A stretch of DNA of 64,000 nt from JAGOMW01 sp964644075 (GCA_964644075.1 CAZXUQ010000001.1:202339-266338), one strand, 5' to 3'. Shown: positions 22,881 to 36,985, counted from the stretch's first letter. Numbers and translations: made by a program. The notes: generated from the sequence alone by a model not told the origin.

Positions 22881-23855
22881 CTACGGACGATATGGAAAAA
22901 GTGGAGAAAATTCGACGATATTCCATGATGGATCATGTGCTCGCAGGAGACTATATATCCCATCAAAGTGGAGTGCACCATAGAGAAATACTGCGCGCTG
23001 TTCTCAGGTAGAAATATAGGTATCGACGATATGCTTATTACGATCAGCAAGGATAGCGTTTGCAAGAGTTGGATCGAGAAAACTCTCGAGACTCTCGGGG
23101 TTTCACGAAGCAAATCTGAGCGACAGATTGAGCATTCAGCGCATGAGAAAGTGGAAAAAACGATTGTTTTCGAGGCTGAGCCCCTCGAGCTCTGTGGCGA
23201 TATCAATAGGAGTCTTCGGTAGAACTGAAATTCCTGTGCCTATACGCATCACAATCTCATCGAGAGAAAGATCGACGTTTTTTACCGATCATGTTCCTAC
23301 ATGTGCAAAAATATCTTTATTTTGTTCTTTGAGTCAAAACATTTTAGCAACCCTTCTATATGTCGTACTATCGAGTTTGATGCCAAGAAGAGAGGCAAAT
23401 TTTGCTGTATTTTCCTCGGTCCCTGGACGCACTCACTCGACATAGAGAGTATATCCAGAAAGAGAGAGTGCCCTGAGATCACGAGCAACCTCATCATAGT
23501 AACGAGGGGTAGCAATATGCGACATCTCTATAAATACTATCTCATGATCCTTCCCATCTCAGAGAGTGATGCGAGAGAGAGGCGTAGGAAAAGTATTGGA
23601 AAAAGCGGCAATCAAGGTGATGAGAAGCCCGAAAAATCATGAAATAGAGAGGAATATGAGGGTGTTTCTCATGAGAGAGACGCGAAAATGAGATCTCTCG
23701 CGATGCCAGAGGAGCATGATAGTCGAGAGGAGGAGTCAGAGTATCAGAGCCTGAAAAACTGCTGGTACGAGAGCACTCCATCCATCAAGAAAGCCCTGAA
23801 ACAGGAGACCAGCAAGTGATAAAATTCCTGTGATAATGAGAAATTTCTTGGTCAT
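22881..23855 (-). CDS. TraB/GumN-like membrane protein
   Basis: 324 aa. Two to three N-terminal membrane helices (about residues 4-20, 28-52, 65-88) are followed by a soluble domain of about 230 residues. The soluble part begins EIVFIEMSHIATPRYYDEVA and GYTLYVEGVRPGTEENT, and near the end has VFLYGALHFDGIYSLLRAHD. This pattern (hydrophobic strand with His, an acidic YVEGV strand, and a late GALH..GI motif) resembles the TraB/PrgY/GumN family, whose members are thought to act on peptides or as inhibitors; the assignment is tentative. It starts 3 nt after the der stop, in one operon with der. Confidence 0.6.
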
Positions 23856-23858
23856 ATA

Positions 23859-25349
23859 TTATTTCTTACTTTTCATACTTTTCTTATTTGTGCGTTTTTT
23901 CTGGCTTTTCTCAGTAGTATTTCTCGAAAAAGTCTCATCAGCTCGAGACTTCTCATCCTCGATAGCCTCATTATCCTTGTCTTTATTTTTATAAATACTC
24001 GTACGAGATCGGAGTTCGATATCGATCGGAGTTCCCTCAAATCAGAAAAATTCTCGGATTTTATTTTCGATGTAGCGTTTGTATGAGAAGTGGAAATGGT
24101 CAGAATTATTGACTGATATCACAAATCGAGGAGGATTGATATCCACCTGTGATCCGTAGTAGATTTTTGGCTTATGCGACTTACGATTTCCTGTTGGAGC
24201 ATGCTCATATGCGATCTGCTCGAGGAATTTGTTAAATACTCCAGTCTTAACTCGCTTTTTGCGCTCTCCTTGGATATGGATAGCATGTTCGAGAACAAGG
24301 TCGATGCGACGGTTTTCTATAGCAGAAGTGAATACAACAGGTGCATAGGAGAGAAAATCGAATTTCTTCGAAAGGTACTTCATGTAACGATCGAGGATAG
24401 TATCTGTCCCGATATCAGGCTTGGCAAGGACCTTGTCCCATTTATTGAGAACGAGGATAATTCCTTTTTTAGCTTCGAGAGCCTTGGAGACGATGACCTC
24501 ATCCTGGTGCGTCACACCATCATAAGCATCGATAACGAGTGCGACCACATCAGCACGCTCGATAGAGCGCTCGGCTCGGAGGACACTCCAGTCTTCGATA
24601 TTTCCACTTCCAATCTTTCCTGCACGGCGGATACCAGCAGTATCGATGAGACATATTTCCTCATCCTGGAAAGTCACGATAGTATCGATCGCATCACGTG
24701 TAGTTCCTGGCATATCCTTGACGATCGAGCGAGTTTCTCAGGAGATTGCATTCACGAGAGAAGATTTTCCGACATTGGGACGACCAATGATAGCGAGCTT
24801 CAAAATATCAGGATTATCAATCTCACTATCAGCATGAGTCTCAAATCCCTCTTCTCGGAGAGTCCGAGTAATCGCATCTCTGAGGGTATGAAGTCCTCGT
24901 GTCTGCATCGGAGATGTAGGGATCACTTCCCCGAGACCAAGTTCGAGGAGTGCATACGACTCGAGAGCACGTTTATCATTATCAGCTTTATTGGCGACGA
25001 TGATGATAGGTTTTTTTGATTTACGTAGACGCTTGGCGATATGCTCATCGAACTCTGTCACACGATCATACTCGAGGACGAAGAGGATAATATCAGAAGA
25101 CTCGATCGCACTATCCGCTCGAGCACGCACATCGGAAAGGAGTGTTTCATTATCTGCCTCGACGATACCACCAGAGTCCGCGAGGATATAAGAAATATTT
25201 CGCTCTTCGTCGATAATTTTGTACTCGATGATGTCTCGTGTCGTATTTTCTATATCAGAAACGATCGCGATCCTATGCCCAGAGAGAGCATTGAAGAGAG
25301 ATGATTTCCCGACATTGGGACGACCGACGATGGTGACGCGTGGAAGCAT
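23859..25349 (-). CDS. der: Ribosome biogenesis GTPase Der (EngA)
   Basis: 496 aa. Tandem GTPase required for 50S assembly. Both G domains show complete motifs: GRPNVGKSS near residue 8 and again near 190, DSGG and DTAG (G3), NKAD and NKWD (G4). The KH-like domain after the second G domain contains PPRFVISVNN and HFHFSYKRYIENKIREFF. The C-terminus has a Lys/Glu-rich tail of about 60 residues beyond the KH domain. The start MLPRVTIVG was chosen because longer in-frame starts add non-conserved sequence. Confidence 0.96.
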
Positions 25350-25399
25350 AAGAAAAAATGAGATGGGAAGATACCGAAAAAAACAGAAAAAGCAAGGAT

Positions 25400-28300
25400 T
25401 TATTTTTTCGCCGTGTAGAAGAACGCTATTTTGTAGGTCAATGTTGCTACCACATTTCCTCATTTTTCGAGAGAAATAGCGAGATATCATCCTCTTTCAC
25501 TCAGAGAGAAAGTGGTTGTCGGATCAAGAGTATATATCTGTCAGCGTTTATCGAGGGCGAAAATAGCTTTTTTATCAGCCATAGTGATATAGTAACCACC
25601 TGGAATACCTGGATCATCAAATGGAGCTGGAACAAGACGTGTCGTACCAATATGTTCGACGATAATACTCGGAACTGCTCAGGAGAGAGATTCTGTTATA
25701 GGTACTTGTTCTGGGGGGAGGAGATATTCGCGCATGATTTCTCGAGCATCTTTTCGAAATGAGAGGTACATGAGATGCTCTCGTGATGCTGGGAGAAATG
25801 CGACACTCGTACTCGTAGAGAGAGGAGAAAGTCATGATTTTTCAGAAATCATAAGTGATCCTCATGAGTAGGAAAGTCGTGCTCAGCTCTGACTCATGAG
25901 TCCTCCAGTAGAAAATACTCCACCTCCTCTCGTCATGAGTGATCATGAGAAGAGTGGAATGAGGCTCGATCCTTCACGGATGCGGAATATATCAACTGGT
26001 TCCTGTGAGAGAGCTTCGTCGAGAGTTCCAGAGAGAGTTCCGTCTGGAGAGACATTTTGGATAGAAGGGATCGGTGCATAGACCTCGATAGCGATAGGTG
26101 CTGTAGTTGTATTCCCATAAGCATCGGTCGCGCGGAGCATGATGTTTTCACGTCCGATATGAGAAAATGGTCATACGACGAGATCTCCTCAAGTAACAGG
26201 CTCAAAATCATCATCACTCTCTCCATTTCCATCACTATCGCGAGTGGTATCTCGGTCGATACTGAGAGTATATGGGCTCATATCTGTGACAATGTCGGAG
26301 AGCGCAAGTCGGAGAGTCTGGTAGACTGGAACTCGGTAATCTCCAGAAACATCGAGCACTGGAGGGCTCCCATCAAGAGACGCCTGCGGAGCAATCAGTG
26401 TGATACCAGCCCTGACATCACGACTATCCTGGAGTGAGCGGAGTCTCGCGCTATAGAACCCATCCTGATAAGGAAATGTTACACTATACATATCTCGAGG
26501 CGATCAGAGATGTATTTCTCGGTACTCAGTCCCTGGACTGACAAGAGTCGTCGTCGAGAGAGACGGTGTAGAGAGCTTCACCTCGCCATCTCAGGCAAAA
26601 ATACGAGCATCTCATGAGAGCGGCATGCCGATCATATCAGGAGAGTAGTTTACCTTGAGAGAAGAAGGAGCAAGTACATATACTTTCCCTCCTATTACTG
26701 TCCCAGAAAGCGTCATAGGAAATCGGTACTGACTATATGGATCAAGGGAAAGTGTCTGGGTCGGTCATGATGATATACTATAGGAAATCTGGGCGCTCGT
26801 TTTCCCTGTCGAAAGTGTACGACCAGCAGAGAGTCCAAATTTTTGTCCCGTATCCAAGACGCTGTAAGACATACCCTCGAGAGCAAATGACTCTGGATCA
26901 GATATACTCTCTATGACACGTGTAATAGGCTTTTTTTCATAGGATGGGGTTTGCTCTCATGGGACATCGACCACGAGATCTATCGTCGTACGAGGCGTGG
27001 ATGGATCATCCGATCGACCTGCGACACTATCCCACTCGAGATATCGATCAAAAAACTCGAGACGGAAAAGACGCTCAGTCTGTGAAGCAGGAGAAAACTC
27101 TATCTCGATCTGACCAGGACTCGATGGGAGCTCATGGAAAAAGTTCGGAGCACGTGGAAAGAGACTCGCATCATACGAAATCGATGTGCTCGTAGTATCG
27201 ACTGGTGTAGGGCGATCATTCGGTGAGTGAGTATACTTGATACAGAGAGATCCTCCGAGGAGATACATATAGTCATCATCGCCATCTCCGTCGATATCGA
27301 GAGTATCCACGCGGGTTCCACTCTCGAGGAGATCAGTGTAGTCAAAAAGTTTTGTCTGCTTTTTCTCTGGTCACAGGAGTACATAGATACCATCATAGAT
27401 CGGCTGATAGAGGCCTCATGCTGTACTCTGAGCACTGCTCGATGTGCCACCTCATCCACTCTCGAGACGAGCGATGAGTCTCTCTTTAGAAGCGATAAAT
27501 TCACGTCCTATCGGAGGTGTATCATCATATTCTCAGGTCACGAAACCTCGTGACCGAGCAGTCTCATAGGCATGGTAGGCTTGATCTGAAAGACTTTCTC
27601 GTGAAGAAGCAAACTGAGCAAAGTCCCCTTCTGTGAGAAGGTGTTGATTGTTATAGAGTTTTTCGAGATTTTTCTGCTGCTCCTGAGTTTCGAGTGCCTC
27701 GGTATCGAGGTATTTTTTGAGAAGAAGAAATTGCTCTGTCCTCTCTTTTTCAAGAGTAGTATCCATGTCTCGTACTTCATCATGGGCTTTTTTCCACATG
27801 CGATCCAGTGTCATGGTATCGAGACCTGCGATGAGCATCTCTTGTCTGAGATAATTATGGAACTCGTCCGTATCGAGAAGAGTATCATTATCTTTCTGGA
27901 GTTTCGCTATGAGGAGAGTCATCGCCTGCTCTAGTTTTGCAAGTGATGGAAAGTCTGTACTCGAACGAGGAGTGATATTGATATTTGTTGGGGGAGAAAG
28001 GTTCACATCAGGAACGACAGTACTCGGAACAGAGCGGATCAGATCAGCAGTGAACTGATTGATCGGTTTGACAGCAGTTTTTGCTAGTGTCGCGATAAAG
28101 TCAGATCTGAGTTCGAAATTTACATGTGTACTCACTCGGATCTCTCGGATCGAAGGGATAGCAATCTGTGGGAACCGCACAGAAAGAAAATCAAATGGAA
28201 GTGTCATCTGTCTATCGGTACGCTGAGCAATAAGGGTCCCGACATAGTCCTCTGGAACAAGAGGAGTTTTCTGGATGAGACAGTATATTTTTGCGAGGAG

Positions 28301-31300
28301 TTTGAGCATCTTGAGAACTGTAGCGACAGCTCAGAAAAGTTTCGGAATCTTCGGTGGAGGTGGGAGGGATGGGAGATTGATCCGCGGGAGGGATGGGAGA
28401 TCTGGCAGATCTGGGAGAGTCGGAAGTGGAGGGAGAGTCGGAAGTGGAGGGAGATTGAGTGTCACGGTTGGGAGACTCGGGAGTGTGAGTGTCGGGAGCC
28501 TCGGGAGACGAATAGGAGAAATATTAAACCGGAAGTCTGGAACCTTCACCACGATACCAAAACGAATATCAGAAAGATCAAGGACAATATCAGGCCACCG
28601 TGGAAACTGGATAATAGGAAGTTGCGGTATAACAGCAGAGAGAAGTTTAAACTTAAAATACTTCAAGTCCCAACGTTCGTTTCTACAGACACTACACTCC
28701 TCATCCTTGATACGGAAGATATCGATAAGTGGCTGCCAACTCGAGACAATAGCTTTCATAAGCACGTAAAACTCTGCCCACTTTCGGAAGCGGACACCGT
28801 TGTCACGGTACCATCCGCCGATCATCTTCTCAAGTGCTTCGACATTACAGAGAAGCTGAGCGATATAGCGCTGCTTCCAGGTGAGATATTTCTGTATTTT
28901 TTCTGGGAATCGTTTCCACTCTTCTATTGTTTTGAGATTTTTTTCTATACTACTCGAGAGCGCTCAGAGTCATATATTTGTCTTCTCATCGAGACAGGCA
29001 GCTGAATCCTTTCAGACACACCAAGATTTTTTTGCACGCTCGATCTCTGCTTTATACGCATCGAGGGCACGAGCATATTGATCGAGCTCACTCGGAAGTA
29101 TCCATGGGATATTGATCGGCACGGCTTCTTGCTCGATACGGACAAATGGTATTTGTCCTATAAATTGGTATGCGGCCTTGAGAGAACTCGCTGATGCCTC
29201 ACCATACGCCAGTGTATTTTGGAGAGTTGATTGTGCTCAGGAAGTTTTTGTAGCTGCGGCTTGTTTTTGGTTCAGAGTGTTCGTATAGGCAGATCCCATC
29301 TTTCCTTTGAGCTCGTCGATTCACCCAGAAACATTGGCAGTATGAAATTTTTCCAAAAACTGTGAGAATGAACCATCTGTCACTCACTTTGGAAGCACGA
29401 TGACAAGATTGGGGAGAGTGAGGAGTTTATTGGTAATCTCGTTTGTCTGACGAGCAACCCAGTCCATGATAAACTCAGGAAATCCTGCGATGCGCCGATT
29501 ACGTACTTTGATAACATTTCCAGCAGTAAGTGGCTTGGCACTATCGATAGTAATATCAATAGCTGTTCCTGATGTTGATGAGTCACCCATGCGAAGAAGT
29601 GGGCCTCAGAGATCTGCTGTTGTACGACCACCACGGTTTTGCAGAAGCGTATTCACCCGAGACAGTCATGCAAGACTTGGATTTTTGAGATAGCTGATAA
29701 TATCATTTCTCAGTTCAGCATCACTTTCCTCAGTTCTCGTCGAGGCGCGCAGATGACAACTCGCAGAGTTCCATGTATCACGCAGTGATCAGAGTCATGC
29801 GAGTCCAGAAACATCACCATCATCCGATGAACCATCTCATTTACAGACAGGGAGTGGTTTTGCTGCTATGATACAGTTTCCTGCTGGAAGGAGAGGATAG
29901 AGTGGATTTATCGCTGGAAAAGTGAGGTTTGGTCCGGTACATACAGCCACTCACGCTGCGAGTGTTGCTGTGACTCATGCGAATACTCGTACTGGTCACC
30001 ATGCAGGACCAAAGCTTCCCCCCGCACCGATAGGACAAGGTGGCCACATAGGTGGACTAAATGGTCAGCAAAATGTCACACTTGAGAAAAGTGGTATAGC
30101 AGCTGGGATACCCGTGATTGGCGTCGGAGGGATCACCGGCATACCCAAAATTGATATAGCACTTCATGGCATATTTGTGGTGAAATTGATCGGGAATGCG
30201 ATACAACTTCCCCCACCAAAACCACAGGCGAGACCATTTGCGATATTTTGAGCGATTGACTCGATATTTGCCTCCGCTCCAGCTGAGAAACCGAGAGAAG
30301 CAAGTCTTTGTGTCGTGTCATAGTTAGCAGAAAAGAGACTATTCGTCGAGAGGGATGCTCCATCTCCCATGCTATGGTAGATCGATTCGAGTTCGCCAGT
30401 ACTCGTATTTTCTATACTGTCGGCGATACCATTTCTGTCGCTATCCTGGAGTCGTCATGCGAGACTCGGTGGGAGTTCACCAGGGCCAAATGTACGCGTA
30501 CCGCGCTCATACTCACGAGCAGCGAGAGAACTCCAGAGAATAATATCTGCTCCACATGTCGTCGAAGTATCGAAGGCAATATCTCCATAGATATCATCTC
30601 AGGCAAGTCACTTTTCGAGATGATCGACGATCATCTCTCCATAACTCGTCGGGAGAGCTGTGAGTTCATAGGATATGGTCAGTTCTTTTCCTGGGGAGAG
30701 GTCTACCCCTCGAAACTCATAATCATAGTCCTCTCATGAAAGTGGAAGCATATTTCGTTCCTCTGTTTTTCCATCGAGAGTGATATTATACCGAGTTGTG
30801 TTTGTAGCATCAAATATCTGTGGTATCGTATCGAGATAGTGGATATCTTTGGCGAGTGTATTTCCAGTATTTCTTATACGGATACGTACTTCTACTGTAT
30901 CACCGCTTGAGAGAGTTGATCCATCCTTGGTAGCATAAGTCTTCTCGACAGAGAGACCATAGGCAGACGTATACTCAGTGCGCACGTAGATATCACTCGG
31001 AGCGGATCACGAACTGTCGCGTCCATTGAGAGCACCATCTGCGAGGAGCGGAGCAAAAGCATCGGTAATATTTCCTGTATCGGTAGCATCTGTAAGAGAC
31101 GATGGAGTGGATGGGGAGTTCGTAGCTCTTTCATAGAATACCTCTGTATTGAGTACCTTATCATCAGCTCATGTAGAGGTACTCAGAGAGGTCGGGAGAG
31201 TAGATGGGGTCGTGCTCGCCTGGAGTACTCATCCAGAGACAATTGGATCAGGAGAAAGGCTAATCCCAAGGTGAGATTCGAGGATTTTTTGTGTAAACTG

Positions 31301-34300
31301 GAAGCGCGTCGCACCACCATAGAGGATACCGAGTTCTCATCACTCTGTCAGGTAGACGATATCATCACGTCCATCAGCATCCATGTCAAATATCTTATAC
31401 TGGGAAACCCCTACTGGGAGAGTACCAGAGGCTGTGAGAATGATTTCTCATTTACTAAATTTTCTCTTATCATTATCGACGAGGAGAAATGATCATGAGT
31501 TGTTAACTCAGAGGATATCTCCATAGTGGTCTCCTGTGAAGTCTCCGACATCGATACCTCGAGAAGAGAGATCTGGGAGATATGCGATCATCTGTTTCCT
31601 TCGGAATTTTCCTGATGTATTGGCAAAAAGATCGATAAATCCATCATCGTATACGACGACGATATCCTCATCCTGATCTCCATCCATGTCTTTGTGACTG
31701 ACGGAACGGATCTGGCGACTTTCACTCCCAGCAATCTGTGTACCGATCGATCTATCGACTCATGCGGTCTCTGTTCATGGAGCTCACTTTTCTACATGAG
31801 CGACAGGATCACCGAGGTTGATCATCGTGTAGGTGTGATACCATCGTGATGCTTGTCATACTGTATCTCATCAGGCGAACGAGAGAAGGAGTCTATTTTT
31901 ATCTCACCATCCGACTCCTGGAGTCTCAGAGAGTGCCCCGAGACTATCGATATGAGTAGGACCGAGCAGATCTGTATCGAGAGAGGATGATGTCTGGTCA
32001 CGTACGATCATATACCCACGTGGTCCATCGAGCGTAGTATATGGTATACTCTCGAGAGTATATGCATGTGTATCGGAGAGAGTGAGTGTATCTGTAGAAC
32101 TCGAAAATGCACCAGTTTGGACTCACTTTGTCTGGTCTGTCGAGACGATGAGCATCCCGATTTTTTCACCATTGTCCTCGATGTCGAGAACGAGAGACCC
32201 TCGAGAAAGTGAAATATTTGGCACGAGATGAAGTGCGGATGCGAGAGTAATACCCTGAGATGAGATCGTGACACGAGGATTTCATCATCGCAGAAGTGTC
32301 GTCGCACCACTGATATTTGAGAGTGATGTATCACTCTTTTCTTTGTCTATGACGAGTGTGAGTCGACCTCACGCACTCTCACGAGAAAGAGACTCACAGG
32401 ATGATATATCTCTGAGTCACTCCAGAGGACAATTCGAAACAGTCATGCCAGAGAGAGGATAGAGAGCACGAGTGATGGGAGTCTGTGTTACTCGGTCGTA
32501 GACAGAGAGGACTATTCCTGCTTGGGTCAGTTCTGCATCCACTTCGAGAGCACCATCAGCAGGATTACCGAGGAGATATCCACCTCCAGGAAATATAGAA
32601 AAGAGAGCATCTCGAGCATATGGGGATGCTGTAAGTGTCGTCACAGCGAGGCTACGAGATCTCGAAGGGTCTGTATCGTAGAGAATTTGACTTGCCTCAG
32701 AGAGATGAGTATCTCAGGCGAGTACTGTATAGAGAGCATTGTAGTCAGGGAGAAAATTATATCTACCGACAGTTGCATCGACGAGACGAGTATGAGTTGG
32801 GATACCTTTGAATACTTTTTCTCCAGTTTCATCTCTATATGTGATCGTATGACTCGCGATCTCAGGAACCGAGATGGTATAGAGACCTGGCTCTCTCGGA
32901 AGGGTGGCGATACCGTTGTTAAATGAAATTGCTGGTCTATTTGATCCGTCCTTCTCGAGAGTCGCTGTGAGGTTTTCCTTCGCGATATTTCCATAGCGAT
33001 CTCGGAGAAAAAATGTAATCTCACTCTCAGAAATACTACTATCAATGTACATGGACGCTCACGGAAGGAGAGTGATACGGGCAGAGACGATACCTACCCC
33101 AGGGATATCGAGACTCACTTCATGATCTCAGGCAGTACGACCGGGGGTGAACTCGAATTCTTCAGATACACCATCCTCGAGTGTGACAGCTTCACGAGAA
33201 AATGTTCCGACACTCGGAGAACTCGAGAGTCCCACTACTCAGTGAAATCCTGTTATCGGAGTATTTGCCTCCTCGATGAGACGAACTTGCATCTTTATCT
33301 TTCCTCATCAGGCAAAAATTTCTCCCTGTGGGACGAGTTGTACTTTTTTTACATCTTTTGCTCCGATGGTGATCTCATAGCGTATTCCATTTTCGAGGGA
33401 AAAAGTCATATGGAGCGGTCACTCCCCTGTCGATCCATATCGAAATACGAGCTCTGACTCGATCGTATCGAGTGTCAGTGATGTTTTCTTGCTCTCATCA
33501 GTATCGATAAAGTATCCTCCATCGATTTTTGCTTCGAGAGTGTGGAGTTCTGGGGCAATGATACCACCATCTTTATTTTCGAGTCTGAGAACTCAGGCCG
33601 ACTCTGATCAGGCAATCATCGTGTTTGAGAGAAACGTAAACGTCATATGATCGACCGATCAGGATCCGAGAGAAGAGGAGGTACTCCCACTCTCAGAAAA
33701 AAGTGCACCACTCTGGCTCGGCATAGGGACAAGCTCATTTTTCCCATCGCTTGAGAGTCCGAGAGTGTTCGGTCCACATGATCATGCGAGGATCTTGGGA
33801 GGGAGGAGAGATCGTATCCAGCAGAGTATCGCTGCTGGCCACTGAAATATCATGACTCCATCAGGAGGACCACACTGAGAACTCGCACGGTTAGCAGGAT
33901 TTTGGTCTCATGGTTCTTCCTCAGAAAAATTAATCGCCTGGAGAGTCGCCAGAGCATTCTGATATGCAGCATCAGTATCTGAGTTTTGTGATCATTTTGT
34001 CGGATCAAGCGGGGTGAGTCAGAGATAGGCGATCTCATATCATTCATTTGAGCGAGGGATTTTCGGAGGATTTTTTATATTTCCGAGTCCATACTCATGG
34101 GAGTATGAGAGTGCTGTCTCGATCGATGATTTGTATTTTTCCACTGGATCAGGTCTCAGTGCATATTTTGCCTGGAGGATCTGGAGTATCATCTCATCGG
34201 ATATGAGACTGTTCCAGTCGATCGGGCTACTCGGGAGTGTACCAGCACCGATGAGTGTATTGATTTTCTCGTCGAGCGGAGAAAGTGTTGTGGTATTTTC

Positions 34301-36811
34301 TTTTGCTATGATAGCGTTCCATTCATTTGAAAGATTGGTGAGTCATGCACGCACCTCACCAATACTCGAACCCTCGAGGGAAAAAAAGTTTGGATAGGTA
34401 AGTTTCGCGATATTTCCCCTCGGTGTGAGGAACTCCACTGTTCTTACGATATCGACTGGAGTAGAAGGAGTCGAACCATTTTTATCGATGGCCTGTATTT
34501 CTGTATCCGTGGGAGAAGTATGTTTGACGAGAGAGTTGATCGTATGGTAGTACCTGTTTTCATAGCGTGTATTATCACTACTTATCGAGTCTGATTCTAT
34601 TTTACAGGTATTACCGAGGGCGGTCTCTTGGTCTGTCATTTTTTCTCCATCGAAATACTTCGCATCGAGGATGAGAGATCCTCGAAGACATGAGCTCTGA
34701 CTGTAATCAGTGATACTTCCTGAAAATGACGGGATATCCTCATCGAGTGACTCATGCTCTGTGATACAGGTAAAGCGACCGAGTTCCCGAGGCCACTCAC
34801 GCATCTCAGTACGATCAGTATTGACTCACTCTATCGTCACAGGATAGATATATGGCTGGAGGAGAGTATACTCATGGCTATTCCCTGGCATACAGTCAGC
34901 GACGCTTGGTGGAGCAAATCGACGTGTTTCCTTCATACCACCGAGAGAAAATATCGGGAGGCTAAATTTTGTAAGATTTGGAGTATTTGGGAAGTTTTTG
35001 TAGAGAGCATCGATCGTATCTGTACCAGAGTTGGTGAGTACAGAGAGTGGGCTATTTCCTCACCAGTAGGACTGTGTCTTGATACTTCCATTTTGTGGAA
35101 AGCAGGATTTCGATGGTCAGTAGGCTTTTATGAGATCTATCGTATCGCCAGAAAGTGTCGCAACATGTGACTCTGTCGAGCGGAGATGGTAGGCAGTATT
35201 GGCTTCGACGAGGACAGGTTTCCCATAGAGAGTACTTCCTGTTTGTCATCACCGAGCGAGCGTACACTGGAGAGGTGACTCGATACGACCCGTTTTCTCA
35301 CCGAAAAAGTACGAGAGATAAATTTTCGTATAGAGAGTATTCTCTGGTGGTGTCGGTGGCTTCATGCCGATATTTCCATTTGTACTCCCACTGAGCACTG
35401 AACCGATAATAGCCCCTACGATATCATCAGCAGCATCATCTGTACTTGATCCTGCGAGGTTGAGGAGAGCAATGATGTTATTGACAGTAGTATTGGCCTG
35501 CGTGGTTACCGTTGCGCCACTCGAGACGATATGGTGTTCAAGTCCATCGAAAAGGATAAGTTTTCGGGCGTAGTTATTTTTGGTGATAAGAGCATCGATA
35601 TTTGCCTCGATGGTATCATTTGCTTCCTTGAGTGTGCGGAGTGCGACTTCATCAGTGAGAGTCATATCGATAGCAGCATGATCGACCCGGACAGTCGTCC
35701 CACTATTGTATCTCCCGGCATTATGAACCCATTTTGCCGCATCTCAGAGAGTTTTTTCATTGATGATTTCATGAAATCGTTTGAGATACGTACCGATCAG
35801 ACGCGATGTCTGAGCATCTGGGAGAGTATCGAGGGTATTGGCTTCGAGAGTATCTGCTCAGAGAGTAAGTCCAGGAGTTCCAGTGAGCTCAGCAGCGTAC
35901 TCATCTCACTCATCCCTATTTTTTTCAGCAAAACCCTTCATAGCAGACGAGAGGTCTTTGAGGAGATATTTTGTAAATCGTTTATACGCGATATTTTCAG
36001 TATTTTGGAGAAACAACAGATAGCGAAAAAGGTTGTCCTGACTGAGTGAGCGACTCTCACTATATCCATCATAGTAAAATACTCGTGGTGGTAAGGTTGT
36101 ACTCGATGGACTAAACATCCATTTTTTACTATAAAATGCGTGCGTTTTATCGAGAAATTGGCTGATTTTTGCTGTATCTGCTGATCACTGCCATGCACGA
36201 CCGAGACTTGGATTAATCACTCCATGCCAGATATCTACTGATCCATCTTCATGAGCATTTTTGCTGTACTCATAGCGCTTGGATACTTTATCATAGACAA
36301 ACTGCTTGTCATCAAAGTCAGTATACGGATAGAGGCTTGGAAAGGATTTTCCGTTTTTACTTACCACAGGAAGGGGCACATTTCCTATGAGGATAGTGCC
36401 TACGAGGTGAGATACTCATGCTCATCCATCTCACTCATAGTAGAGTTTTTCATTATGTGCAGCGATGACAGCAGGATCAGCATTCGTCGGCACGACGAGG
36501 AGAGCAACACGAGTATTTCAGAGGTATTTTTGTATATCTTCAGCATATTGGCTTACTTTATTGGAAAAACCAAAAGCTCCACCAAGTGCACTATAAGTCT
36601 CATCGTCGACAATGATCGATACAATATCACGATACTCATCACTCTCAGCAACAGCACTGTCAAAAAAATCAACATGGATCGTCTGAGTCAAAAAAAGGAG
36701 AAATATGAGGATAGCCGAGGCAAATCGCTGAAAAAAACCAAACTGTGGTGTATTGGCACGTTTTTCTATCCGTTCTTTTCGCTTTTGTAAGAGCTTATCG
36801 ATAAGACGCAT
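25400..36811 (-). CDS. Giant multidomain surface-type protein, 3803 aa
   Basis: One reading frame of 3804 codons; every codon between the sub-segments was checked and no TAA or TAG is in frame, only TGA (Gly). N-terminus: 28 mainly basic residues, a hydrophobic anchor or signal (about 30-48, ASAILIFLLFLTQTIHVDFF), then the exported part. Visible features: a mixed alpha/beta region to about residue 850 (SIIVDDETYSAL, LLVVPTNADP), beta-sandwich stretches, FG-GAP-like repeats with DMDGDQDED and DMDADGRDD (about 1700-1810), a DUF11-like domain (VEVRIRIRNTGNTLAKD, about 1950), a helical part, a Pro/Leu-rich stalk (about 2763-2827), a helical region, another DIDGDGDDD (about 3170) and DSDGNGESDDD (about 3520). 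Adhesion or host contact is inference. The promoter is TTGCAA - 16 nt - TATATT. Confidence 0.88.
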
Positions 36812-36834
36812 CAGGTGGGAGAAATATTTCCTCA

Positions 36835-36862
36835 AATATATCCGTTTTTTCCTCTATTGCAA
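36835..36862 (-). promoter_or_regulatory. Promoter of the giant gene
   Basis: Minus strand: TTGCAA (36857-36862), 16 nt, TATATT (36835-36840), then 23 nt to ATG 36809-36811. Confidence 0.65.
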
Positions 36863-36985
36863 AAGGAAATACGAGGAAAAATGAAAAAAAATTCGACAAA
36901 GAACCATTTTTGTATATTATCTCGCGGTCAGATCGAGTAGTATCTGCTTCCCGAATATGCCTAGACATGTCACTAGAGCACTCTC

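Noticed and set aside
25933..36835. The giant region as about fifteen separate short minus-strand genes
   Set aside because: All fragments share one frame and are separated only by TGA; no start signals lie at the internal Met codons.
36812..36835. TTG at 36833-36835 as start of the giant protein
   Set aside because: The ATG at 36809-36811 lies 8 codons downstream, and the -10 box (36835-36840) overlaps the TTG, so the TTG cannot be in the mRNA.
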